This document shows, piece by piece, positions 6,780-13,004 of a DNA stretch of 13,004 nt (position 1 is its first letter; the number at the start of each line of letters is the position of its first letter). A program made the translations under genes and the position numbers. The notes beneath the pieces are model-generated. The model was given only the letters and a program-made list of their open reading frames with translations. It did not search any database and was not told the origin of the DNA. This stretch comes from Actinomycetota bacterium. GTDB taxonomy: Bacteria > Actinomycetota > Thermoleophilia > Solirubrobacterales > Thermoleophilaceae. Location: positions 1 to 13,004 of the forward strand of contig VAXR01000186.1 of NCBI GenBank assembly GCA_005885165.1, read 5' to 3'.

Positions 6780-8219
6780 GTGACCACCGACGTCGAGACC
6801 GCCGCATCCGAAGCGCGGAACGCGCCGAGCGACCGCTCCCGCTGGATCGCTCTCGTCGTGCTGTGCGCCGGGATGCTGATGATCGTGCTCGACGCCACCG
6901 TGGTGAACGTGGCGCTCCCCTCGATCCAGAGGGATCTCGGGTTCTCCCAGTCCAGCCTGGCCTGGGTCATGAACGCCTACCTGATCGCGTTCGGCGGACT
7001 GGCGCTGTTCACGGTGGCGTCGCTCGCCTGCGGCGCGGCGCAGAGCGAGGAGCTCTTGGTGGCCGCCCGCTTCGTCCAGGGGATCGGCGGGGCGATGACC
7101 TCGGCCGTGATCCTCGGGATGATCGTGACGATGTTCCCCGAGCCGCGGGAGCAGGCGAAGGCCATCGGCGTCTACGGCTTCGTCGCCTCCGCGGGCGGGT
7201 CGATCGGCCTGCTCGTGGGCGGCGTCATCACCCAGGCGATCAACTGGCACTGGATCTTCTTCGTGAACATCCCGATCGGGATCGCGACGGGAGCGCTCGC
7301 CGCGCGACTGCTGGGCAAGGAGCGCGGGATCGGCTTCGGCGGAGGCGCCGACGTGCCGGGCGCGGTGCTGATCACGACCTCGCTGATGCTCGGCGTCTAC
7401 ACGATCGTCAAGCCGGCAGCCGAGTACGGCTGGGGCTCCGGGCGCGCGCTCGGCCTCGGGGCTGTCTCGCTCGCCCTGCTCGTCGCGTTCGTGGCCCGCG
7501 AGGCGACCGCCCGCAACCCGCTGATCCCGCTGCGCATCTTCCGCTCCCGCAACGTGTCGGGCGCGAACGTGATCCAGGCGCTGCTGGTCGCCGGGATGTT
7601 CGGGATGTTCTTCCTCGGATCGCTCTACCTGCAGCGCGTTCAGGGCTACGACGCCCTCCAGATCGGGCTTGCCTTCCTGCCCGCGACGATCGTCATGGGC
7701 GTCCTCTCCCTGCGCTACTCCGAGCGGTTCGTGATGCGCTTTGGCCCGCGGGCGACGCTGATCCCCGGTGTGGTGCTGATAGCGGTCGGGCTCGGGCTGT
7801 TCACGCGGGCGCCGGTGCACGGCATGTACGTCCGCGACGTCCTTCCGGCGATGGTGCTGATCGGGTTCGGCGTCGGCGTCGCATTCCCCGCCCTCATGAA
7901 CCTCGCGATGTCGGGCGCCACGCAGGAGGACGCAGGCCTCGCGTCCGGTCTCGTCAACACCACGATGCAGGTCGGGGGCGCGCTCGGGCTGGCGGTCCTC
8001 GCGACCCTGTCCGCCAGTCACAGCAACCATCTCATCCACAGCGGCCACCGTCTGGCCTCCGCCCTGACGAGCGGCTATCACCTCGCGTTCCTGGTCGGTC
8101 TTGGGCTGGTCGTGGGCGCCCTCGTGGTGGCTGTCAGGGTTCTCAAGCCGGAGAGCCCTCGGGCCGCCCACGAGGGCGTCCCGTCTTCCGCGGAGCCCGC
8201 CTACTCGGAAGCCGGCTGA
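6780..8219 (+). CDS. DHA2-type MFS drug exporter lacking motif A
   Basis: A 479-residue proton-driven multidrug exporter of the DHA2 (EmrB/QacA) branch of the major facilitator superfamily. Family signatures present: LDATVVNVALPSIQRDLG in and after TM1 (38-54), WVMNAYLIAFGG in TM2 (62-73), RFVQGIGGAM (97-106), a Gly-rich motif C-like stretch (133-149) and NWHWIFFVNIPIG (155-167). The expected end of TM2, the motif A loop (GRLxDxxGRRR) and the start of TM3 are absent. FGG (71-73) runs straight into LALFTVASLACG, as if about 20 residues were deleted in frame near base 6999. This would fuse TM2 and TM3 and may impair the protein. The GTG start at 6780 has AAAGGA eight bases upstream. The gene is divergent from the kinase; no regulator gene of TetR or MarR type is adjacent. 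Confidence 0.9.
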   Translation: MTTDVETAASEARNAPSDRSRWIALVVLCAGMLMIVLDATVVNVALPSIQRDLGFSQSSLAWVMNAYLIAFGGLALFTVASLACGAAQSEELLVAARFVQGIGGAMTSAVILGMIVTMFPEPREQAKAIGVYGFVASAGGSIGLLVGGVITQAINWHWIFFVNIPIGIATGALAARLLGKERGIGFGGGADVPGAVLITTSLMLGVYTIVKPAAEYGWGSGRALGLGAVSLALLVAFVAREATARNPLIPLRIFRSRNVSGANVIQALLVAGMFGMFFLGSLYLQRVQGYDALQIGLAFLPATIVMGVLSLRYSERFVMRFGPRATLIPGVVLIAVGLGLFTRAPVHGMYVRDVLPAMVLIGFGVGVAFPALMNLAMSGATQEDAGLASGLVNTTMQVGGALGLAVLATLSASHSNHLIHSGHRLASALTSGYHLAFLVGLGLVVGALVVAVRVLKPESPRAAHEGVPSSAEPAYSEAG

Positions 8220-8286
8220 GAGCCGCTCGAGTCGTCTCCCACTGGGTTCCTTACCGTCCGCTCCCCGCCCGGCCGCGACAGCCACA

Positions 8287-8393
8287 CCGTTCCTCGCACT
8301 CGCGCTTCCGCAAGACGCGTTCGAGCGAACAGACCGTTACGGGTGTGCAACCGACGTAACGGCCCACCCCCTTCTCTCCGTTGCCCAAACGGA
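8287..8393 (+). promoter_or_regulatory. Array of CCGTT/AACGG half-sites upstream of the sensor gene
   Basis: The 244-base gap 8220-8463 has no gene. It carries CCGTT at 8287, 8334 and 8378 and its complement AACGG at 8358 and 8388, five copies in 107 bases. Two pairs form inverted repeats: CCGTTACG (8334-8341) with CGTAACGG (8355-8362), a perfect 8-bp match 13 bases apart, and TCCGTT (8377-8382) with AACGGA (8388-8393), five bases apart. A smaller GTTCG-AG-CGAAC repeat sits at 8319-8330. This looks like binding sites for a dimeric regulator or a structured leader. The regulator is unknown. Confidence 0.45.
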
Positions 8394-8395
8394 CC

Positions 8396-8411
8396 CGGCT
8401 GCATGCAGCCG
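8396..8411. promoter_or_regulatory. Perfect 16-base palindrome CGGCTGCATGCAGCCG
   Basis: A gap-free 16-base palindrome, 52 bases before the ATG of the GGDEF/HD-GYP gene and next to the half-site array. Its symmetry fits an operator for a dimeric repressor or activator. No known site is recognised. Confidence 0.45.
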
Positions 8412-8433
8412 ACGACGACGGAACTGATCCCCA

Positions 8434-8449
8434 TACCCCTCCGGGGGTA
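8434..8449 (+). promoter_or_regulatory. Leader hairpin before the sensor gene
   Basis: TACCCC and GGGGTA pair around the loop TCCG, 14 bases before the ATG at 8464. It sits where a ribosome site would be expected, and no strong Shine-Dalgarno sequence is seen there, so it could affect translation of the sensor gene. The function is inferred. Confidence 0.35.
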
Positions 8450-8463
8450 AAGATCCTGGACGA

Positions 8464-11124
8464 ATGGCCGATGCATGTGCGGTGGAAGGCGCATCCGCAG
8501 ACGGCTCCGCTAGCGGTCCGGCGATCGGCCAGCTCTCGTGCTCGATGGCGAGCACGCTGGTTCGCTACGTCCGTACGACGCTCGGCGAGGAGGCCGTAGA
8601 CCAGGTACTCCGGCTGGCCGGCGTCGAGTACGACGCCGCCTACCTGGAGGACGTGAGCCACTGGATCTGGCTCGACGAGGCGGTGGCGCTCTTGAAGGCC
8701 GCAGCCGAGGTGACGGATGATCCCGCAGTCGGCCGCAGGGTCGGCGAGGAGAGCGTGCGCCAGCATGCCGGCACACCAGTTGCCACCCTGCTCCGCTCGC
8801 TCGGGTCCCCCGAGGCCGTCTACGAGCAGCTGACGGTGGGCGTGACGAAGTTCAGCACGATCACCGAGCTGATCCCACGCGAGGTCGCGCCCGGCCGGGC
8901 GGTCGTGCACGTGAAGGCACGGCCCGGGTACGAGCGCGATCCCGTCCTCTGCGATTGGACGGGCGGCCTGCTCTCGCAGCCCCCGGCGCTCTTCGGGCTC
9001 CCGCCCGCCGACGTGGAGGAGACGAGCTGCCAGTCGCGCGGCGACGAGGAGTGCATCTACGAGATCGCCTGGGACGCCGATCGGGCGGCGAGCGCGGCGG
9101 ACCCGCAGGAGCTCGTCACGGCGCTCGAGAGCCAGCTCGTGGCGCTCGCGCGCATCACGGATCGCGCCGCGACGGCGGTTCGCGCGCCCAAGTACCTGCT
9201 CGCGGTGCACACCGGCCCTCACCATAATCTCCATGTCCACCACCGGGGGTTCGTCGACGAGGACCCCGAGGAGGTCGCCCGCGCGCTGCTATCGGACAGC
9301 GACGAGGGCTCGCAGAAGGGACGGCTGGTCGCGAACGTCGCCTCGACCAAGCGCCACTACGGACGCCTGATGGCCGCGTCGCCGGCCGGCGCGTTCTTCC
9401 CCTACGAGCGCGAGCTTCTCGACGTCTACGCGCGCTTTGCCGCGACCGTGCTCGACACGGCAACGGCCTTCGACGAGGCGCGCCGCCGCGACGAGCAGTC
9501 GCGCGCGCTGCTCGAGCTCTCCCGCGCGGTGGCGGTCGCCAGCACGCGCGAGGAGGTGGCCGAGCGGCTGGCGGACACCGTGCCCGTGGTGGTCGACTGC
9601 GACCGCGTGGTCGCCTTCCTGTGGGAGGAGCAGGACGAGGCGCTCGTCTGCCGCGCGGCTACCGGCTTCACCGGCGAGCCCGACGAGCTGATCCGGACGG
9701 TGCGCATTCGCCCGTCCGACACCGAGCGTCTGCAGCAGCTCCTCGATAACCCAACCGCCGAGCCGCTCTTCTTCGAGGACGACACGCCAGACGAGTTCAT
9801 CAGGACGATGATGGAGCGGACCGGAGCGGTCGCCCTCGTCGTGGTTCCGATCGCGACCAACGACCGCTTCTACGGCGTGCTCAACGTCAGCGTGACCGAG
9901 GGACCCGAGCGGCTCGAGGCGACGCCCGCCCTGCGCAGCCTGCTCGCCGGCGTGGTCGCGCAGACCGCCACGGCCCTCGACAACGCACGCTTGATCGAGA
10001 CGATGGCGCACCAGGCGCGCTTCGACAACCTCACCGGCCTGCTCGGCCACCGCGCCTTCCACGAGGCACTCGAGATCCAGCTGGAGCGAGGCGCGGGGAC
10101 GTTCACGCTCGCCTCGATCGACATCGACGACTTCAAGCTGGTCAACGACCTCCACGGGCACCCCGTGGGCGACGAGGCTCTGCGGCGGGTCGCCGAGGCG
10201 CTTCGCTGCAGCGTCCGGGAACAGGATGCCGTCTTCCGCGTCGGTGGCGAGGAGTTCGCGGTCGTGATGCCGGGGCTCGTGGCGGACAATGCGGTCAAGG
10301 TCGCGGAGCGGATCCGCGCGGAGGTCGCCCGGACGGCGTTCCTGCTGCCGCTGCGGGTGAGCGTCGGCCTCGCCTCGTGGCCGGACGACGCCCGCGACCG
10401 CGATTCCCTGCTCGAGCGCGCCGACGCCGCCCTCTACGCAGCCAAGCACGCCGGCAAGGACCGCGTTGTCGGAGCGGCCGCCGCCGCGGCCGAGGCCGGG
10501 CGCGAGAACCCGACCGCCGCACGCACCAATCTGCTCGACCTCCTCCGCGCGAAGGATCCGAACACGGTCACGCATTCGGCGCACGTCGCCGCCCTCGCGG
10601 TCGAGGTGGGCCGGCGGCTCGGCATAGATGGGGACCGCCTCGCTGACCTTCGGACCGCGGGCGGCCTCCACGACGTCGGCAAGCTCGCGGTCCCGGACGC
10701 GATCCTGAACAAGCCCGCGGCCCTCGACGACGAGGAGATGAACGTCGTGCGGTCGCATTCCGTCGTGGGCGCCGAGCTACTGCGCGCAGCCGGCTGGGGC
10801 GGGGTCGCCCGCTTCGTGCTCGAGCACCACGAGCGGGTCGACGGCACGGGCTATCCGAACGGCCTCACCGGCGACGACATCAGCCTGGAGGCACGGATCC
10901 TTCACGCCACCGACGCGTACGACGCCATGACGAGCGACCGCCCCTACAGCCGGGCGATGATGAAATCGGCGGCGATCGACGAGCTCCGGCGGGGCAGCGG
11001 CACGCAGTTCGACCCCGAGGTCGTCCGCACGCTCTTGGACGTGCTCCGGGCACACGACGACTTCACCCCGAGCTGGAGCGTCGAGACCGTTCTCGATCCC
11101 GGCTCCACCCGGGCAGCGGAGTAG
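8464..11124 (+). CDS. V4R-like/GAF sensor with GGDEF and HD-GYP domains
   Basis: An 886-residue soluble enzyme with both cyclic di-GMP synthesis and breakdown modules. Residues about 30-205 resemble the V4R/XylR_N/heme-NO-binding ligand sensors, ending in a paired-Cys motif CQSRGDEEC (189-197). The exact family is uncertain. Two GAF-like domains follow (about 215-335 and 345-505). The diguanylate cyclase domain (about 515-670) has IDIDDFK, active site GGEEF (594-598) and the inhibitory-site RxxD (Arg585-Asp588) five residues before it. An Ala-rich linker (671-679) leads to an HD-GYP domain (about 685-865) with HDVGK (His736-Asp737) and HHERVDGTGYP (788-798), all canonical. Both output domains look active. 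The ATG at 8464 is the most upstream start but has a weak ribosome site. An ATG at 8545 (Met28) would still keep all domains. Confidence 0.9.
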   Translation: MADACAVEGASADGSASGPAIGQLSCSMASTLVRYVRTTLGEEAVDQVLRLAGVEYDAAYLEDVSHWIWLDEAVALLKAAAEVTDDPAVGRRVGEESVRQHAGTPVATLLRSLGSPEAVYEQLTVGVTKFSTITELIPREVAPGRAVVHVKARPGYERDPVLCDWTGGLLSQPPALFGLPPADVEETSCQSRGDEECIYEIAWDADRAASAADPQELVTALESQLVALARITDRAATAVRAPKYLLAVHTGPHHNLHVHHRGFVDEDPEEVARALLSDSDEGSQKGRLVANVASTKRHYGRLMAASPAGAFFPYERELLDVYARFAATVLDTATAFDEARRRDEQSRALLELSRAVAVASTREEVAERLADTVPVVVDCDRVVAFLWEEQDEALVCRAATGFTGEPDELIRTVRIRPSDTERLQQLLDNPTAEPLFFEDDTPDEFIRTMMERTGAVALVVVPIATNDRFYGVLNVSVTEGPERLEATPALRSLLAGVVAQTATALDNARLIETMAHQARFDNLTGLLGHRAFHEALEIQLERGAGTFTLASIDIDDFKLVNDLHGHPVGDEALRRVAEALRCSVREQDAVFRVGGEEFAVVMPGLVADNAVKVAERIRAEVARTAFLLPLRVSVGLASWPDDARDRDSLLERADAALYAAKHAGKDRVVGAAAAAAEAGRENPTAARTNLLDLLRAKDPNTVTHSAHVAALAVEVGRRLGIDGDRLADLRTAGGLHDVGKLAVPDAILNKPAALDDEEMNVVRSHSVVGAELLRAAGWGGVARFVLEHHERVDGTGYPNGLTGDDISLEARILHATDAYDAMTSDRPYSRAMMKSAAIDELRRGSGTQFDPEVVRTLLDVLRAHDDFTPSWSVETVLDPGSTRAAE

Positions 11125-11136
11125 CCGAAACCGCCG

Positions 11137-11153
11137 CCGCGGCCGGGCCGCGG
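11137..11153 (+). terminator. GC hairpin after the GGDEF/HD-GYP stop
   Basis: CCGCGGCC and GGCCGCGG meet around a single G, folding as a 7-bp stem with a three-base loop, 13 bases after the TAG at 11122-11124. No U-run follows (ACTTAAAATC), so termination would be partial or protein-assisted. The hairpin also fills the region upstream of the next gene's TAAAAT box. Confidence 0.45.
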
Positions 11154-11156
11154 ACT

Positions 11157-11162
11157 TAAAAT
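11157..11162 (+). promoter_or_regulatory. Candidate -10 box of the LuxR-type gene (TAAAAT)
   Basis: TAAAAT matches the TATAAT consensus in five of six bases and stands out in GC-rich DNA. A transcript would start about seven bases later, near A11169, where the protein homology begins. That is the geometry of a leaderless gene. No -35 hexamer is visible at the right distance, since the space is filled by the hairpin. Confidence 0.45.
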
Positions 11163-11168
11163 CGGTCG

Positions 11169-13004
11169 ATCACGAGTCTCGTCGGGCGCGATACGGAGCT
11201 GGCCGCGCTGGAAAGTGCGCTGGACGAGCTCGGCAGGGGCAGGAGCGGCGCGGTCTACCTGGCCGGCGAGCCCGGCATCGGCAAGACCTCACTCATCGCC
11301 GAGGCCGCGGCGCGCGGACGGGAGCGCGGCTACCGGGCGCTGTCCGGTCGGGCCGCCGAGTTCGAGTCGACCCTGCCCTTCGCCGTGCTCGCGGAGGCGC
11401 TGGATTCGCACGTCGGCGAGCGGGGAGCGGACGACCTCGGGCTGGCGGCCGAGGAGGCCACCGTGCTCGGCACGATCTTCCCCGCGCTCGCGTCCGGCTC
11501 CGCGGGCGGCGCCGACAAGCGGCAGCGGGCCGGGGGCCGGCCCCTATTACGCGCCCTGCGGCTGCTGCTCGCGCGCATCGGGGAGGACACGCCGCTCGTG
11601 CTCGCGCTCGACGACCTGCATTGGGCCGACGCGGCCTCGATCGACTTCGTCTGTCACCTGCTCCACCGCGGACCGGAGGGCCGCGTGCTCCTGCTCTGCG
11701 CGTCGCGCGCCGCGCAGACCGAGCCGCGGCTCCTCACCGCGCTCGAGGAGGCGGAGCGCCACGGGCTTGGACGCCGGCTCGATCTCGCTCCCCTATCCGA
11801 GGCGGAGGCCGGCGAGCTGATCGGAGACGAGCTCGCTCCGGCGGTCCGGGAGTCGGTCTTCCGTGAGAGCGGCGGCAATCCGTTCTACCTCGAACGGCTC
11901 GCCGCCACCGCCAAGCGGACGTCGGAGCTCCCCGCCGGCCGGGCCGGGGATGCCGCCACGGCGATTCCACCGGTCGTGAGCACGGTCATCCAGCAGGAGA
12001 TCGACGCCCTGCCGGAGGCCGCGCGAACCCTGCTCCACGCCGCGGCGGTGGCCGGGGAGCCGATCGAGCCGGATCTGGCCGCCGAGATCGCGGAGCTGCC
12101 GGAGAGCGATGCCCTCGCCGCGCTGGACGCGCTGGTCGCCGAGGACCTCGTGCGGCCGCTCGAGGAGCCGCGGCGTTTTCGCTTCCGGCACCCGATCGTC
12201 CGCAGGGCCGTCTACGAGTCGGCCGGCGCCGGATGGCGGCTCGCCGCGCACGCACGCGCCGCGGCCGCGCTCGCCGAGCGGGGCGCGCCCGCGATGGCTC
12301 GCGCCCACCACGTCGAGCGCTCCGCTCCCGTCGGGGACGAGCAGGCAATCGCCCTGCTAACGGCGGCGGCCGAGGAGGCCGCCTCGCGCGCGCCCGACAG
12401 CGCGGCAGAGTGGTTCGCCGCCGCGCTGCGATTGATCCCGGAGCGGCCGGATCAGCTCGAGCGTCGCCTCCGGCTCATGGTCCAGCGCGCTGCGGCGCTC
12501 GGGGTGTCGGGGGATGTCGAGGGCAACCGCGAGGCGCTGCGGGCCTACCTGCGACTGGCGCCGCGCGACCAGGACCGCGCGCGCGAGCTGCTACTCGACG
12601 AGCTGGCCGCCCTGCCCGACCAGGAGTCCCGCGAAGCGGCTGAGCTCAAGCGGGTGCTCGCGATCAGCTGCATCCCCGACGCCGACTGGCGGGCGGTGGG
12701 CAGATGGGCGCGCGCGGCGCTCGCTGCGGACCCGGCGGACATGGTTCGCGTCGGCGCGCTCAGTGCGCTCGCGATGGCGGAGCTCGGCCTGGGACATCCC
12801 GGCGAGGCCGACCGAGCAGTATCGGAGGCGGCGGCGCTGTTCGACCGCCTCGGAGAGGAAGAGGTCGCGGTTCGCCAGGGCGGCATCGCGGGCTGGCTCG
12901 GAACCGTCGAGCTGCGCCTCGAGCACCCGGGCGACGCCCTACGTCACGCCCGGAGGGCCGTTTCGCTCAATCAGGCCAGGGGCCCGCTGGCCGTCGGCCT
13001 GCTC
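11169..13004 (+). CDS. LuxR-family AAA ATPase regulator, N-terminal part, start unclear
   Basis: The reading frame is open from the TAA at 11157-11159 to the window end, 612 codons from 11169. It encodes the ATPase part of a large LuxR/MalT-like (STAND-type) regulator: a typical LVGRDTELAAL opening (4-14), Walker A GEPGIGKTS (33-41), Walker B LVLALDDLHWAD (143-154), the ESGGNPFYLERL segment after the ATPase core, then helical TPR-like repeats. The C-terminal HTH would lie beyond the window. The family conclusion is firm, but the start is not. No ATG, GTG or TTG occurs between the upstream stop and the conserved LVGR, and the first in-frame GTG (11385) lies after Walker A. The codon at 11169 is ATC. 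Either a rare start is used, or the start codon is mutated or misread. The coordinates given begin at that ATC as the best estimate. Confidence 0.85.
   Translation, partial: MTSLVGRDTELAALESALDELGRGRSGAVYLAGEPGIGKTSLIAEAAARGRERGYRALSGRAAEFESTLPFAVLAEALDSHVGERGADDLGLAAEEATVLGTIFPALASGSAGGADKRQRAGGRPLLRALRLLLARIGEDTPLVLALDDLHWADAASIDFVCHLLHRGPEGRVLLLCASRAAQTEPRLLTALEEAERHGLGRRLDLAPLSEAEAGELIGDELAPAVRESVFRESGGNPFYLERLAATAKRTSELPAGRAGDAATAIPPVVSTVIQQEIDALPEAARTLLHAAAVAGEPIEPDLAAEIAELPESDALAALDALVAEDLVRPLEEPRRFRFRHPIVRRAVYESAGAGWRLAAHARAAAALAERGAPAMARAHHVERSAPVGDEQAIALLTAAAEEAASRAPDSAAEWFAAALRLIPERPDQLERRLRLMVQRAAALGVSGDVEGNREALRAYLRLAPRDQDRARELLLDELAALPDQESREAAELKRVLAISCIPDADWRAVGRWARAALAADPADMVRVGALSALAMAELGLGHPGEADRAVSEAAALFDRLGEEEVAVRQGGIAGWLGTVELRLEHPGDALRHARRAVSLNQARGPLAVGLL

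Noticed and set aside
6570..8285. A 571-residue minus-strand frame and a 498-residue plus-strand frame over the MFS gene
   Set aside because: Both are low-complexity, charged shadow translations. The frame from 6780 gives clear transporter helices and family motifs.
8334..8449. Cyclic di-GMP (GEMM) or ydaO-type riboswitch before the GGDEF/HD-GYP gene
   Set aside because: The conserved bases of these riboswitches, as I know them, are not seen; only simple inverted repeats are.

Overview
The window is high-GC DNA (about 70% by eye) with GTG and TTG starts, tightly packed genes and long meaningless open frames on the opposite strands. These traits and the families present (a DUF4331/TPR/nickel-cobalt transporter cluster, a soluble PAS hybrid kinase with an HDFNN H-box, GGDEF–HD-GYP fusions, a LuxR-type AAA regulator) suggest a high-GC actinobacterium, perhaps class Thermoleophilia. 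The class is an inference. I see no tRNA, rRNA, CRISPR array, insertion sequence or phage gene.

Left block, minus strand, 4812 down to 1: an apparent four-step operon. It runs from a secreted DUF4331 protein, through a membrane-anchored TPR protein, to a NicO/RcnA-type nickel/cobalt transporter with a His-rich loop, and then a NiCoT-family (HoxN/NixA) transporter cut by the window edge. The last junctions overlap (ATGA at 2033-2036; 11 bases at 660-670), which implies translational coupling. The TPR gene is split by an apparent one-base loss near 2503-2505. A perfect 12-bp hairpin (3365-3395) lies between the DUF4331 and TPR genes.

Middle, minus strand, 6541 to 4931: a soluble PAS–histidine kinase–receiver hybrid with a TTG start, a good ribosome site and an AT-rich promoter candidate. 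It is divergent from the plus-strand gene at 6780-8219, a DHA2 (EmrB/QacA-type) MFS drug exporter. That exporter appears to lack about 20 residues covering the end of TM2, the motif A loop and the start of TM3.

Right block, plus strand: a 244-base gap full of inverted repeats (8287-8449) precedes an 886-residue sensor with a V4R/heme-NO-binding-like N-terminal domain, two GAF domains, an intact GGEEF diguanylate cyclase and an intact HD-GYP phosphodiesterase. A GC-rich hairpin follows its stop. Then comes the N-terminal 612 codons of a LuxR-family AAA-ATPase regulator that runs off the right edge. It has no ATG, GTG or TTG before its conserved start, but has a TAAAAT box exactly where a leaderless promoter would sit.

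The left block looks like metal uptake or efflux at the cell envelope. The rest is signalling (two-component, cyclic di-GMP, LuxR-type) plus drug export. Nothing in the sequence directly ties the signalling genes to the metal operon.
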